From an uncultured Spirochaetaceae bacterium (GTDB taxonomy: Bacteria; Spirochaetota; Spirochaetia; Sphaerochaetales; Sphaerochaetaceae): a stretch of DNA of 5,031 bases. Made by a program: the position numbers and the translations under genes. The notes beneath the pieces are model-generated. The model was not told the DNA's origin and did not search any database. It saw only the letters and a program-made list of their open reading frames with translations. This document shows, piece by piece, positions 1-5,031 of this stretch. The stretch is from NCBI GenBank assembly GCA_947630635.1, contig CANRIJ010000113.1:1-5031 (forward strand), written 5' to 3'. Each line of letters starts with the position of its first letter. Within the stretch, counting starts at the first letter, position 1.

Positions 1-848
1 GCCATGCTTGCCATCTTCTTGCCCTCGAGTATTCCGCCTGAGTGAGCCAAATCCGGCTGAACGATTGAATAGAATCCCTCTTCATAGAGCGCCTTATGCT
101 GGAAGCGGGTAAAGTACCTCTCGCCTGCTGCTATTGGCACATTGGACCTATACTGCAGCTTTCTGTAGCCAGTGAAATCATCTGGATGCATTGGCTCCTC
201 CAGAAAACCCGGGCGATACTTCTCGCTCTTTAGGGCATATGAGAGGGAGCCATCATATGAAAGCGATCCATGAAGCTCGATAAAGAGCTCAACATCATCC
301 CCTACTGCCTCTCTTACAGCCTTAAGGCAATCAATTCCAGCCTCGACTCTCTTCCACTCAATAGTCTCAGGAGGAACTACCTTTAGCGGATCCCACTTTA
401 AAGCCTTGAAGCCCTTATCGACTGTCTCCTTTGCATCTCGTGCAAAGTCATCGATTGTCTTTGCTGACATGAACCATGTGTTTGCATATAGAGGAATCTC
501 ATCGAAGACCTTCCCGCCAAGCAGGTTATACACCGGCTCTCCGACTTTCTGTCCGATAATATCCCAAAGAGCCATCTCAACGCCGCTGATCGCGCTATTG
601 AAGACAGCGCCATTTCTCCAGGCATCCCTGATGAATGTAGTCTGGAAAAACTTCTCAACATCAAATGGGCTCTTTCCAATAAGAACAGGCTTGATATGCT
701 CAAGAATTGCAGCCTTAACTGCCATCTCCTTGTTTCTAATCGTAGCCTCTCCGATGCCGCTTATACCCTCATCGGTGTCAACTCTTACGAAAATGATGTT
801 TCGCCAAACAGAATAATGCATATAGCATCTTACATCGGTAACCTTCAT
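1..848 (-). CDS. Sugar-acid dehydratase, enolase superfamily (D-galactonate/D-gluconate dehydratase-like), 3' end outside window
   Basis: Seen: an open frame of 282 codons from ATG at 848 running off the left edge, beginning MKVTDVRCYM. The N-terminal capping domain covers about residues 1-125 (AISGVEMALWDIIG at 86-99, then LLGGK at 109-113), followed by the barrel. Metal ligands are E191 (in IELHG), E217 (in LEEP) and E243 (in AGER), spaced 26 and 26, as in mandelate racemase and DgoD. H193 matches the catalytic His of DgoD, and D266 (QPDL) the Asp of the His-Asp dyad; the dyad His would lie just past the window edge. Family knowledge: these Mg-dependent cytosolic enzymes dehydrate aldonic acids to 2-keto-3-deoxy acids. 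The first ligand is Glu where DgoD has Asp. The start is fixed by AGGAGG six bases upstream, overlapping the regulator's stop. Inference: substrate is galactonate or gluconate, but mannonate, xylonate or rhamnonate remain possible. The superfamily call is very secure, the substrate is not. It is the last gene seen in the operon. Confidence 0.93.
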   Translation of the reverse strand, partial: MKVTDVRCYMHYSVWRNIIFVRVDTDEGISGIGEATIRNKEMAVKAAILEHIKPVLIGKSPFDVEKFFQTTFIRDAWRNGAVFNSAISGVEMALWDIIGQKVGEPVYNLLGGKVFDEIPLYANTWFMSAKTIDDFARDAKETVDKGFKALKWDPLKVVPPETIEWKRVEAGIDCLKAVREAVGDDVELFIELHGSLSYDGSLSYALKSEKYRPGFLEEPMHPDDFTGYRKLQYRSNVPIAAGERYFTRFQHKALYEEGFYSIVQPDLAHSGGILEGKKMASM

Positions 849-854
849 GACTCT

Positions 855-860
855 CCTCCT
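855..860 (-). promoter_or_regulatory. Ribosome binding site of the dehydratase, overlapping the regulator stop codon
   Basis: AGGAGG lies six bases before the dehydratase ATG at 848. Its first two bases are the last two of the regulator's TAG stop (TAGGAGG). This fixes the dehydratase start and suggests that translation of the two genes is coupled. Confidence 0.8.
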
Positions 861-1506
861 ACGCGGTTACAATATCGTCTGCCGTACCCCTTATATGCCT
901 AATCATGGCCTCTTCGGCCTCATTTGCCCTCTTATTTTTCATAAGAGAGACTATCTTTCTATGCTCATAGCTACCCTTAATTCTATTTTCCATGGTAACA
1001 AGAGCCTTATTTCTAATAGTCAGATCAAAGGCAATCATCTGCTCAATCAGATTAAAGAGGTAATCAGATTTTGCAAGTTCCCTGATTTTCCTATGAAAAT
1101 TCGTATTCATCATCACTAGTGCGCCTTGATCGTTATTCTTAATTGCCTCATCGCTCCCATCCAGTAGCTTCTCAAGACTATCAAGCTCCTCATTTGTAGC
1201 CCTCTGGGTTGCCAGATTTACAGCAGCTCCCTCCAAGGCAGACCTTATGTAAGAGAGGCTCTGAATCCCCGACTGGGCATAATCGGAGACATAGGTTCCC
1301 GAGCGAGGCTTTATTCTCAAGAGCCCCTCTGACTGAAGAATCTTGAAAGCCTCTTTCACAGGTGTCTCGCTTATGCCAAAGCGTTCGCAAATGCTTTTCA
1401 CATCTAAGCGCTCCCCACTCTTTATCTCGCCAGATGCAATCTCATTTCTTATCATGAAGGCAAGCTGCTGAGACAAAGGAAGCGGAATCTGAATAAAACT
1501 ATCCAT
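859..1506 (-). CDS. GntR-family transcriptional regulator, FadR/FCD subfamily
   Basis: A 215-residue DNA-binding regulator, the usual length for FCD-type GntR proteins. Seen: an N-terminal winged helix-turn-helix at about residues 8-74, with the typical GEIKSGERLD, SETPVKEAFKIL and LLRIKPRSGTYV stretches. An all-helical FCD domain follows at about 80-210. The putative metal/effector site is N134, H138 (NFHRKI), H182 (EHRKI) and H204 (RHI); the 22-residue gap between the last two His fits the family. The first ligand is Asn where many members have Asp, an exchange I recall in other FCD proteins. ATG at 1506 follows GGAGG four bases upstream. The gene sits 19 bp after the MalG-type permease and 10 bp before the dehydratase, so it is probably co-transcribed and may regulate its own operon. 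Family knowledge: FCD regulators often sense sugar acids such as galactonate, gluconate or hexuronates. Inference: it represses this operon until the substrate or an intermediate binds. The family call is secure, the ligand unknown. Confidence 0.95.
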   Translation of the reverse strand: MDSFIQIPLPLSQQLAFMIRNEIASGEIKSGERLDVKSICERFGISETPVKEAFKILQSEGLLRIKPRSGTYVSDYAQSGIQSLSYIRSALEGAAVNLATQRATNEELDSLEKLLDGSDEAIKNNDQGALVMMNTNFHRKIRELAKSDYLFNLIEQMIAFDLTIRNKALVTMENRIKGSYEHRKIVSLMKNKRANEAEEAMIRHIRGTADDIVTA

Positions 1507-1525
1507 GCATCCTCCGAGAGTGATT

Positions 1526-2413
1526 CTATTCTTTTACGCTTCCAGCTGTCATCCCTGCAAAGAAAAGATTCTGCCCGAAGAAGAAGAATATGATCAAAGG
1601 TATGCTTGCAAGTATACAGGCTGCCATCATATCGGAGTAGAAGACGTTTGTATCATCAAGCATCTCTCCGATTCCGACTGCTACCGTCTTCATCCTCTCA
1701 GAACTCGTCAGCGTCAAGGCAAACTGGAACTCATTCCAGCTATTGATGAATGAGTAGATTGCAGTTGAGGCAAGCCCTGGGACTGCCAAAGGAAGATTGA
1801 TTCTCCAAAAGATTCCCCAGTGATTTAGACCATCAATTGAGGCAGCCTGATCAAGCTCCTTTGGAATTGTCTTGAAATATGAATACATGAGCCATGTGCA
1901 AAGTGGAGTCTGGAATGAGATGTAGACGATAATCAGGCCAAGGTATGTATTTATCAGGTGATACATCCTCAGAATCCTGAAGTATGGGATGAGCATGATA
2001 ACAGATGGGAACATCTGAGTTACCAATACAAAGCCCAAGAAGGCTCCCTTTCCCTTGAAGTTGTATCTGCTTGCTGCATAGCCAGCGAGAGTCGAGACAA
2101 CAAGGGTAAGAATAGTCGAGCCGCATACGACGATCATCGAATTCAGGAAATAGGTCGGAAAGTCATAGAGATGTATGACATTCTTAAAGCCCTGAAGCGT
2201 AAAGTTCTTAGGCCAGATTGTTGGCGGAATCGAAAAGAGCTCAGTGGAGGGCTTAAAGGCCGTGATAACCATCCAATAGACTGGAACCAAGACTCCAATT
2301 GAGCCGAGTATTACTATAATCAAAGAGACAACTGGAAATCTCTTTACCTTTTTTCCATGCTTTACGACAGATTTTTCTGCCTTTTTCTCAATTTTTGCTG
2401 CTTCTGCACTCAT
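1526..2413 (-). CDS. ABC sugar transporter permease, MalG type (CUT1 family)
   Basis: Second inner-membrane permease subunit of a carbohydrate importer, 295 residues, typical for the MalG/UgpE/MsmG branch. Seen: a basic cytoplasmic N-terminus (residues 1-25), a first membrane segment at about 27-51, further hydrophobic spans near 90-112, 124-145, 155-178 and 210-230, and a last span at about 262-280. The EAA loop that docks the ATPase is at about 184-212 (PKELDQAASIDG, then INLPLAVPG), with G195 as the conserved glycine. The C-terminus QNLFFAGMTAGSVKE is characteristic of MalG-type proteins. The ATG shares one base with the stop of the preceding permease (TAATG), so translation is probably coupled; GAGGA lies ten bases upstream. 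It would pair with the MalF-type permease to form the channel. Sequence alone does not give the substrate. Confidence 0.95.
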   Translation of the reverse strand: MSAEAAKIEKKAEKSVVKHGKKVKRFPVVSLIIVILGSIGVLVPVYWMVITAFKPSTELFSIPPTIWPKNFTLQGFKNVIHLYDFPTYFLNSMIVVCGSTILTLVVSTLAGYAASRYNFKGKGAFLGFVLVTQMFPSVIMLIPYFRILRMYHLINTYLGLIIVYISFQTPLCTWLMYSYFKTIPKELDQAASIDGLNHWGIFWRINLPLAVPGLASTAIYSFINSWNEFQFALTLTSSERMKTVAVGIGEMLDDTNVFYSDMMAACILASIPLIIFFFFGQNLFFAGMTAGSVKE

Positions 2414-3348
2414 TAGTCTTTTTTCCTCTGCAAGAATTTCTGCAATAACGTGAAGGCGATGATTATGACAAATACAATAACCGCCCTGGTCGAAGACTCA
2501 CCGAATCTCATATATTCAAAGCCCGTTTTATAGATATCAATGCTTACTACTCTAGTTGCATCGACTGGGCCACCCTTGGTGAGATTCCATATCATTGTGA
2601 AGTGCTTGAAGCACCACATTATCTCAAGCATCATTGTTGTCGAAAAGACCGGCATTATGCCTGGGAATGTAACATGCTGAAACTGCTTGAAGGAATTGCA
2701 TCCGTCAAGCTCTGCTGCCTCATATAGATCCTTTGGAACGGTCTGAAGGGCCGCCATGAGCATAACCATCATGAATGGGAAGCCCTTCCATATGCTGGCA
2801 ACAATAACTGCCCACATTGCAGTTGAGGGATTTGAAAGCCACTCTATTGGCTGATCGATAATGTGAAGTGACTGAAGTATAAAGTTAAAGAGCCCGTAGT
2901 TGGTATTGAAAAGCCACTTCCAGACTATACCAATAACTACATCCGGGAAGAACCACGGCAGAACCAGAATAGACCTGAAGAGCTTCTTGCATGGCATGTT
3001 GTCCTTTACGAGAATCGAAGAGAACAAAAGCGCAAGCACTGCTCTTCCAGCAACAGTCACAACAGTAAACCAGACTGTGAGAAGTATCGACTTATAGAAG
3101 GTCATATCCGTCAATAGCCTTCCATAGTACCTAAGGCCGACAAACTCAAATCTGTTTATCAAGTTGGTGTTGTAAAAGCTTATGACAATGCCGTAGATAA
3201 GAGGGTATACGACCATTGCCACCATGACAAAGAGCGCTGGGAAGGAAAAGAGATTGCCAACCCAATCCTGGGTTAGAGATCCTTTTTTTCTTATCTTAAG
3301 AGCCTTTGTCTCACTATTCGGCAAAGCCTGATTTTTCTGACTGGGCAT
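2413..3348 (-). CDS. ABC sugar transporter permease, MalF type (CUT1 family)
   Basis: First inner-membrane permease subunit of the importer, 311 residues, close to the usual 290-320 for UgpA/MsmF-type proteins. Seen: a hydrophilic basic N-terminus (1-28), a first membrane segment at about 34-57 (LFSFPALFVMVAMVVYPL), further spans near 88-112, 124-146, 176-200 and 231-250, and a last at about 287-304. The EAA loop is at 206-234 (PKDLYEAAELDG, then FPGIMP), with G216 as the conserved glycine. An in-frame TTG at 3360 would add four residues, but that codon precedes and overlaps a strong GGAGGT sequence, so the ATG at 3348 is the better start. It lies 63 bp after the binding-protein stop, beyond a terminator-like hairpin, and overlaps the next permease by one base. 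No transporter ATPase is encoded in this window, so a shared MsmK/UgpC-type ATPase is likely (inference). Confidence 0.94.
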   Translation of the reverse strand: MPSQKNQALPNSETKALKIRKKGSLTQDWVGNLFSFPALFVMVAMVVYPLIYGIVISFYNTNLINRFEFVGLRYYGRLLTDMTFYKSILLTVWFTVVTVAGRAVLALLFSSILVKDNMPCKKLFRSILVLPWFFPDVVIGIVWKWLFNTNYGLFNFILQSLHIIDQPIEWLSNPSTAMWAVIVASIWKGFPFMMVMLMAALQTVPKDLYEAAELDGCNSFKQFQHVTFPGIMPVFSTTMMLEIMWCFKHFTMIWNLTKGGPVDATRVVSIDIYKTGFEYMRFGESSTRAVIVFVIIIAFTLLQKFLQRKKD

Positions 3349-3352
3349 CTTT

Positions 3353-3358
3353 ACCTCC
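3353..3358 (-). promoter_or_regulatory. Ribosome binding site that decides the MalF-type permease start
   Basis: GGAGGT, with five bases between GGAGG and the ATG at 3348. It overlaps the alternative in-frame TTG codon at 3358-3360, which has no comparable site upstream of it, so translation should begin at the ATG. Confidence 0.75.
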
Positions 3359-3369
3359 AATTGCCAAGT

Positions 3370-3399
3370 AAAAGAAGCCCTCCTTTTCTAGAGGGCTTC
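3370..3399 (-). terminator. Intrinsic terminator-like hairpin between binding protein and permeases
   Basis: On the minus strand GAAGCCCTC (3399-3391) pairs perfectly with GAGGGCTTC (3382-3374): a 9-bp stem around an 8-base loop, followed by TTTT and then ACTT. It begins 13 bases after the binding-protein stop. The short T-run suggests incomplete termination. Such hairpins after binding-protein genes are known to protect the upstream message and lower downstream expression, giving more binding protein than permease. The plus-strand side is also followed by TTTT after an A, but there is no plus-strand gene for it to serve. Confidence 0.8.
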
Positions 3400-3411
3400 A
3401 TTTTAAATCTC

Positions 3412-4692
3412 TTACTTGTTATTTGCAATGATTCTCTCGATTGCGGCCTGGCAGTCCTTGACAGCCTTCTCAACATCGAGATTTGGATTCGTGATCAAGA
3501 GCTGATAGGTTCTTCCGAGCTCAGTCTTAATCTCAGGATAGAAGGAAGCCTGTGGTGCCGGCTGCATTGCATCGGATGCTGCTACATAACCCTCGAAGAG
3601 AGGAGTATTGATGTAATCGGAATTTGCAAGTGCATCCTTGGATACTGGCATTCTTCCAGTTGTCTCAACCCATCTGATCTGTCTGTCTTTGTCAGAGATG
3701 AACTTCATGAACTCTACAGCGAGATCCTTGTTCTTTGACTCTGGATTGAGCGACCAGCCGAGAATTGATACTGGCGTGAATGTTGTAACTCCAACTGGCA
3801 TCTCAACCGAACCAAGCTTGCCCTGGAGATCCGGATTCTGAGTGAAGATCTTTCCAATTGAGTTAGAGCCGGAGATAAGCATGCCAATCTGCTCTGCTGC
3901 CATGAGGTTTACGTTCTCATTGAAGGAGTTCTCGAGTGCTCCGGGAGGTGCTACGTTGTACTTTGTTCTGAGATCTCTGAAGTACTCGAATGCCTTAACT
4001 GACTCAGGTGTTCCAACCTCTGTCTTCCAATTGCCATCCTCGTCCTGATAGAGCTCTCTTGCTCCGAATGACCTGAGAATCATGACGAATCTTGTCTGGC
4101 CAGAGTCGTCGTTTGTTCCAATCATTCCAAAGCCATATCTGTTATTGCCGGTAATAGCCTGAGCAACCTCGACCATCTCTTCAAGTGTCTTTGGAGGCTC
4201 AACACCAGCTTCCTCGAGCCAGTCTGTTCTGTAAAGAACGGCATTTGGACCTGAGTACCAAGGATACATGACGAATTTTCCGTCGATTGTGCTTCCAGCA
4301 ACTACTGAGTCGACGATATCGGCCATCTCAGCATCTGACATGTAAGGAGTAAGATCCTCTGTGATTCCCATGTCATAGAGAGCGCCAATTGTGTTCTCGG
4401 TGCTTACGAAGATATCAGGAAGCGATCCACCGGCTGCAAGAGTGGTTATCTGCTGCAGGGCCTGGTTATTTGGAATTCCAGAGAGCTCGATCTCAACGCC
4501 AGGATGAGCCTCCTTGAATTCTGCAACATACTCCTCGAAGAGAGGGCCCTCTGGATTCTGCGTAATAGCAGTTGTGAGGACTGTGAGTTTCTGAGGGGCA
4601 TTAGATGAAGATGCTGTCTCTGTCTGTCCGCCAGCGAAGAGCATGGCTGAGCTCAAGAGTACTGCTAAAGCAATCAAAACAGTCTTTTTCAT
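3412..4692 (-). CDS. Periplasmic sugar-binding protein of an ABC importer (SBP family 1)
   Basis: Extracytoplasmic solute-binding protein of 426 residues, the usual size for MalE/UgpB-like family 1 proteins. Seen: a signal peptide MKKTVLIALAVLLSSAMLFA with predicted cleavage after A20, then GGQTETASSS. No lipobox cysteine is present and the only Cys is C414, so the protein should be released into the periplasm rather than lipid-anchored. Family landmarks are LAAGGSLPDIFVS (85-97) in the first lobe, VLYRTDWLEEAGVEPPKT (152-169), EQIGMLISG (267-275) and LGWSLNPESKNKDLAVEFMKFI (311-332). ATG at 4692 follows AAGGAG with a six-base spacer. It is the first gene after the predicted promoter and is followed by a terminator-like hairpin and two permeases, so it is the ligand receptor of that transporter. 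The ligand cannot be assigned; the dehydratase downstream suggests a sugar acid or its parent aldose (inference). Confidence 0.95.
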   Translation of the reverse strand: MKKTVLIALAVLLSSAMLFAGGQTETASSSNAPQKLTVLTTAITQNPEGPLFEEYVAEFKEAHPGVEIELSGIPNNQALQQITTLAAGGSLPDIFVSTENTIGALYDMGITEDLTPYMSDAEMADIVDSVVAGSTIDGKFVMYPWYSGPNAVLYRTDWLEEAGVEPPKTLEEMVEVAQAITGNNRYGFGMIGTNDDSGQTRFVMILRSFGARELYQDEDGNWKTEVGTPESVKAFEYFRDLRTKYNVAPPGALENSFNENVNLMAAEQIGMLISGSNSIGKIFTQNPDLQGKLGSVEMPVGVTTFTPVSILGWSLNPESKNKDLAVEFMKFISDKDRQIRWVETTGRMPVSKDALANSDYINTPLFEGYVAASDAMQPAPQASFYPEIKTELGRTYQLLITNPNLDVEKAVKDCQAAIERIIANNK

Positions 4693-4713
4693 AACGAACT
4701 CCTTATAAAACTA

Positions 4714-4733
4714 AAATCTGATATCTCAGATTT
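4714..4733. promoter_or_regulatory. Perfect 8-bp inverted repeat in the binding-protein leader, candidate operator
   Basis: AAATCTGA and TCAGATTT flank a 4-base centre (TATC on plus, GATA on minus) at 4722-4725. The repeat begins roughly at the start site expected from the promoter just upstream and ends about ten bases before the ribosome site, a position typical of repressor operators. The co-located FCD regulator is the obvious candidate binder, but the repeat lacks the GT...AC pattern common in many FCD operators. It could instead act as a 5' RNA hairpin. Confidence 0.5.
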
Positions 4734-4739
4734 AACTAC

Positions 4740-4767
4740 ATGATATCACCACTTTTTCAGAGTGCAA
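4740..4767 (-). promoter_or_regulatory. Predicted sigma-70-type promoter of the transporter operon
   Basis: On the minus strand, TATCAT (4745-4740) matches the -10 consensus at five of six positions and is preceded by TG-A, an extended -10 element. A weak -35, TTGCAC (4767-4762), sits 16 bases upstream. The start would fall near 4733, about 40 bases before the binding-protein ATG. It is the best promoter candidate in the only long intergenic gap on this strand. I see no hairpin terminator after the epimerase in this 82-bp gap, so read-through from upstream may also contribute. Confidence 0.5.
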
Positions 4768-4774
4768 CTTTTTT

Positions 4775-5031
4775 TTAGCGCTTTTCCAAATGAAATGTCG
4801 TATATGTCCTAAAAGGATTTCCCTTGAAGGTATAAGCCCCCTGAAAGTCGCTTCTATTTGGGAAGTCAGGATAGAACTCGGTCTCAAGGCAGAAGCCGGA
4901 GAAGGCCTTGAGCTCTATGCCATTCTTGCCGATCTTATCAGAGTCTATGTTCTTTCCAGTATAGAGCTGCACAGCTGGAAGGTCAGTCTCGACAGTGAGT
5001 TTGAAGAGAGAGCCCTCGGCAACGATTTTTC
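4775..5031 (-). CDS. Aldose 1-epimerase (mutarotase) family, C-terminal part only
   Basis: The last 84 codons of a gene whose start lies beyond the right edge. Seen: LPAVQLYTGKN, then GFCLETEFYPDFPN, then a closing FRTYTTFHLEKR strand. These match the C-terminal landmarks of GalM-type mutarotases (Q-x-YTG, GFCLETQ-x-xPDAPN, and a final beta strand ending in TTxxxF). The Glu of CLE, visible residue 49, corresponds to the catalytic base of the family (E307 in human GALM, from memory). Family knowledge: these cytosolic or secreted enzymes interconvert alpha and beta anomers of aldoses such as glucose, galactose or xylose. It lies 82 bp upstream of the binding-protein gene on the same strand, with a likely separate promoter between. 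Inference: it serves the same sugar route. The family call is strong; sugar preference and N-terminus cannot be judged. Confidence 0.88.
   Translation of the reverse strand, partial: KIVAEGSLFKLTVETDLPAVQLYTGKNIDSDKIGKNGIELKAFSGFCLETEFYPDFPNRSDFQGAYTFKGNPFRTYTTFHLEKR

Noticed and set aside
1045..1071. AATCAGATT occurring twice within the regulator gene, with one copy extending to TCAGATTT like the operator half-site
   Set aside because: There is no inverted partner nearby, and both copies fall inside codons of a conserved FCD helix region, so this is probably a coding coincidence.
406..1119. Several plus-strand open frames opposite the dehydratase and regulator genes
   Set aside because: They overlap one another and run antisense to two well-supported genes; they are shadows of the minus-strand coding bias.
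3349..3360. TTG at 3360 as the start of the MalF-type permease
   Set aside because: The TTG overlaps the GGAGGT ribosome site that serves the ATG at 3348, and no ribosome site is seen before it.
3361..3738. Plus-strand open frame of 125 codons opposite the binding-protein 3' end
   Set aside because: It lies antisense to a clear SBP family gene, begins within the terminator region, and its translation resembles no family I know.
4768..4778. Eight-T run on the plus strand after the epimerase stop region, considered as a terminator
   Set aside because: No stable hairpin precedes it on the plus strand, and on the minus strand it reads as A's, so it cannot terminate the epimerase transcript.
1..5031. 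CRISPR arrays, tRNA or rRNA genes, insertion sequences, attachment sites
   Set aside because: No spaced repeats, RNA-gene signatures, transposase fragments or terminal repeats were seen; the window is nearly all ordinary coding sequence on one strand.

Overview
This window is one strand of a sugar or sugar-acid uptake and catabolism locus; every supportable gene reads on the minus strand, so transcription runs from high to low coordinates. In that order the genes are: the last 84 codons of an aldose 1-epimerase (mutarotase), a periplasmic sugar-binding protein, two ABC sugar permeases of the MalF and MalG types, a GntR-family regulator with an FCD effector domain, and a sugar-acid dehydratase of the enolase superfamily that runs off the left edge.

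The organism is probably a spirochaete (Treponema/Sphaerochaeta-like). This is an inference, based mainly on the binding protein. Its signal peptide ends in LFA followed by GGQTE, with no lipobox cysteine, a style I associate with spirochaetal periplasmic binding proteins. Mid GC content and strong AGGAGG-type ribosome sites fit but do not prove this.

Layout: the only sizeable non-coding stretch is the 82 bp between the epimerase stop (4775) and the binding-protein start (4692). It holds a plausible extended -10 promoter and a perfect 8-bp inverted repeat lying where an operator would be expected. A second gap of 63 bp, between the binding protein and the first permease, holds a clear 9-bp-stem terminator-like hairpin, which would let the binding protein be made in excess over the permeases. 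From the first permease onward the genes are packed tightly: a 1-bp stop/start overlap, then gaps of 19 and 10 bp. Permeases, regulator and dehydratase are therefore almost certainly co-transcribed. No gene-free stretch exceeds 300 bp.

How it works together (inference): the binding protein and two permeases import a sugar or sugar acid. The ATPase is not in this window and is probably supplied from elsewhere, as in other MsmK/UgpC-sharing systems. The dehydratase resembles the D-galactonate/D-gluconate dehydratase group and would convert an aldonic acid to a 2-keto-3-deoxy acid. The FCD regulator would sense the substrate or an intermediate and control the operon, including its own gene. The mutarotase upstream would fit an aldose entering the same route. 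The exact substrate cannot be read from the sequence. I see no evidence of an undescribed system; the locus is an ordinary catabolic operon with a few regulatory details worth checking.
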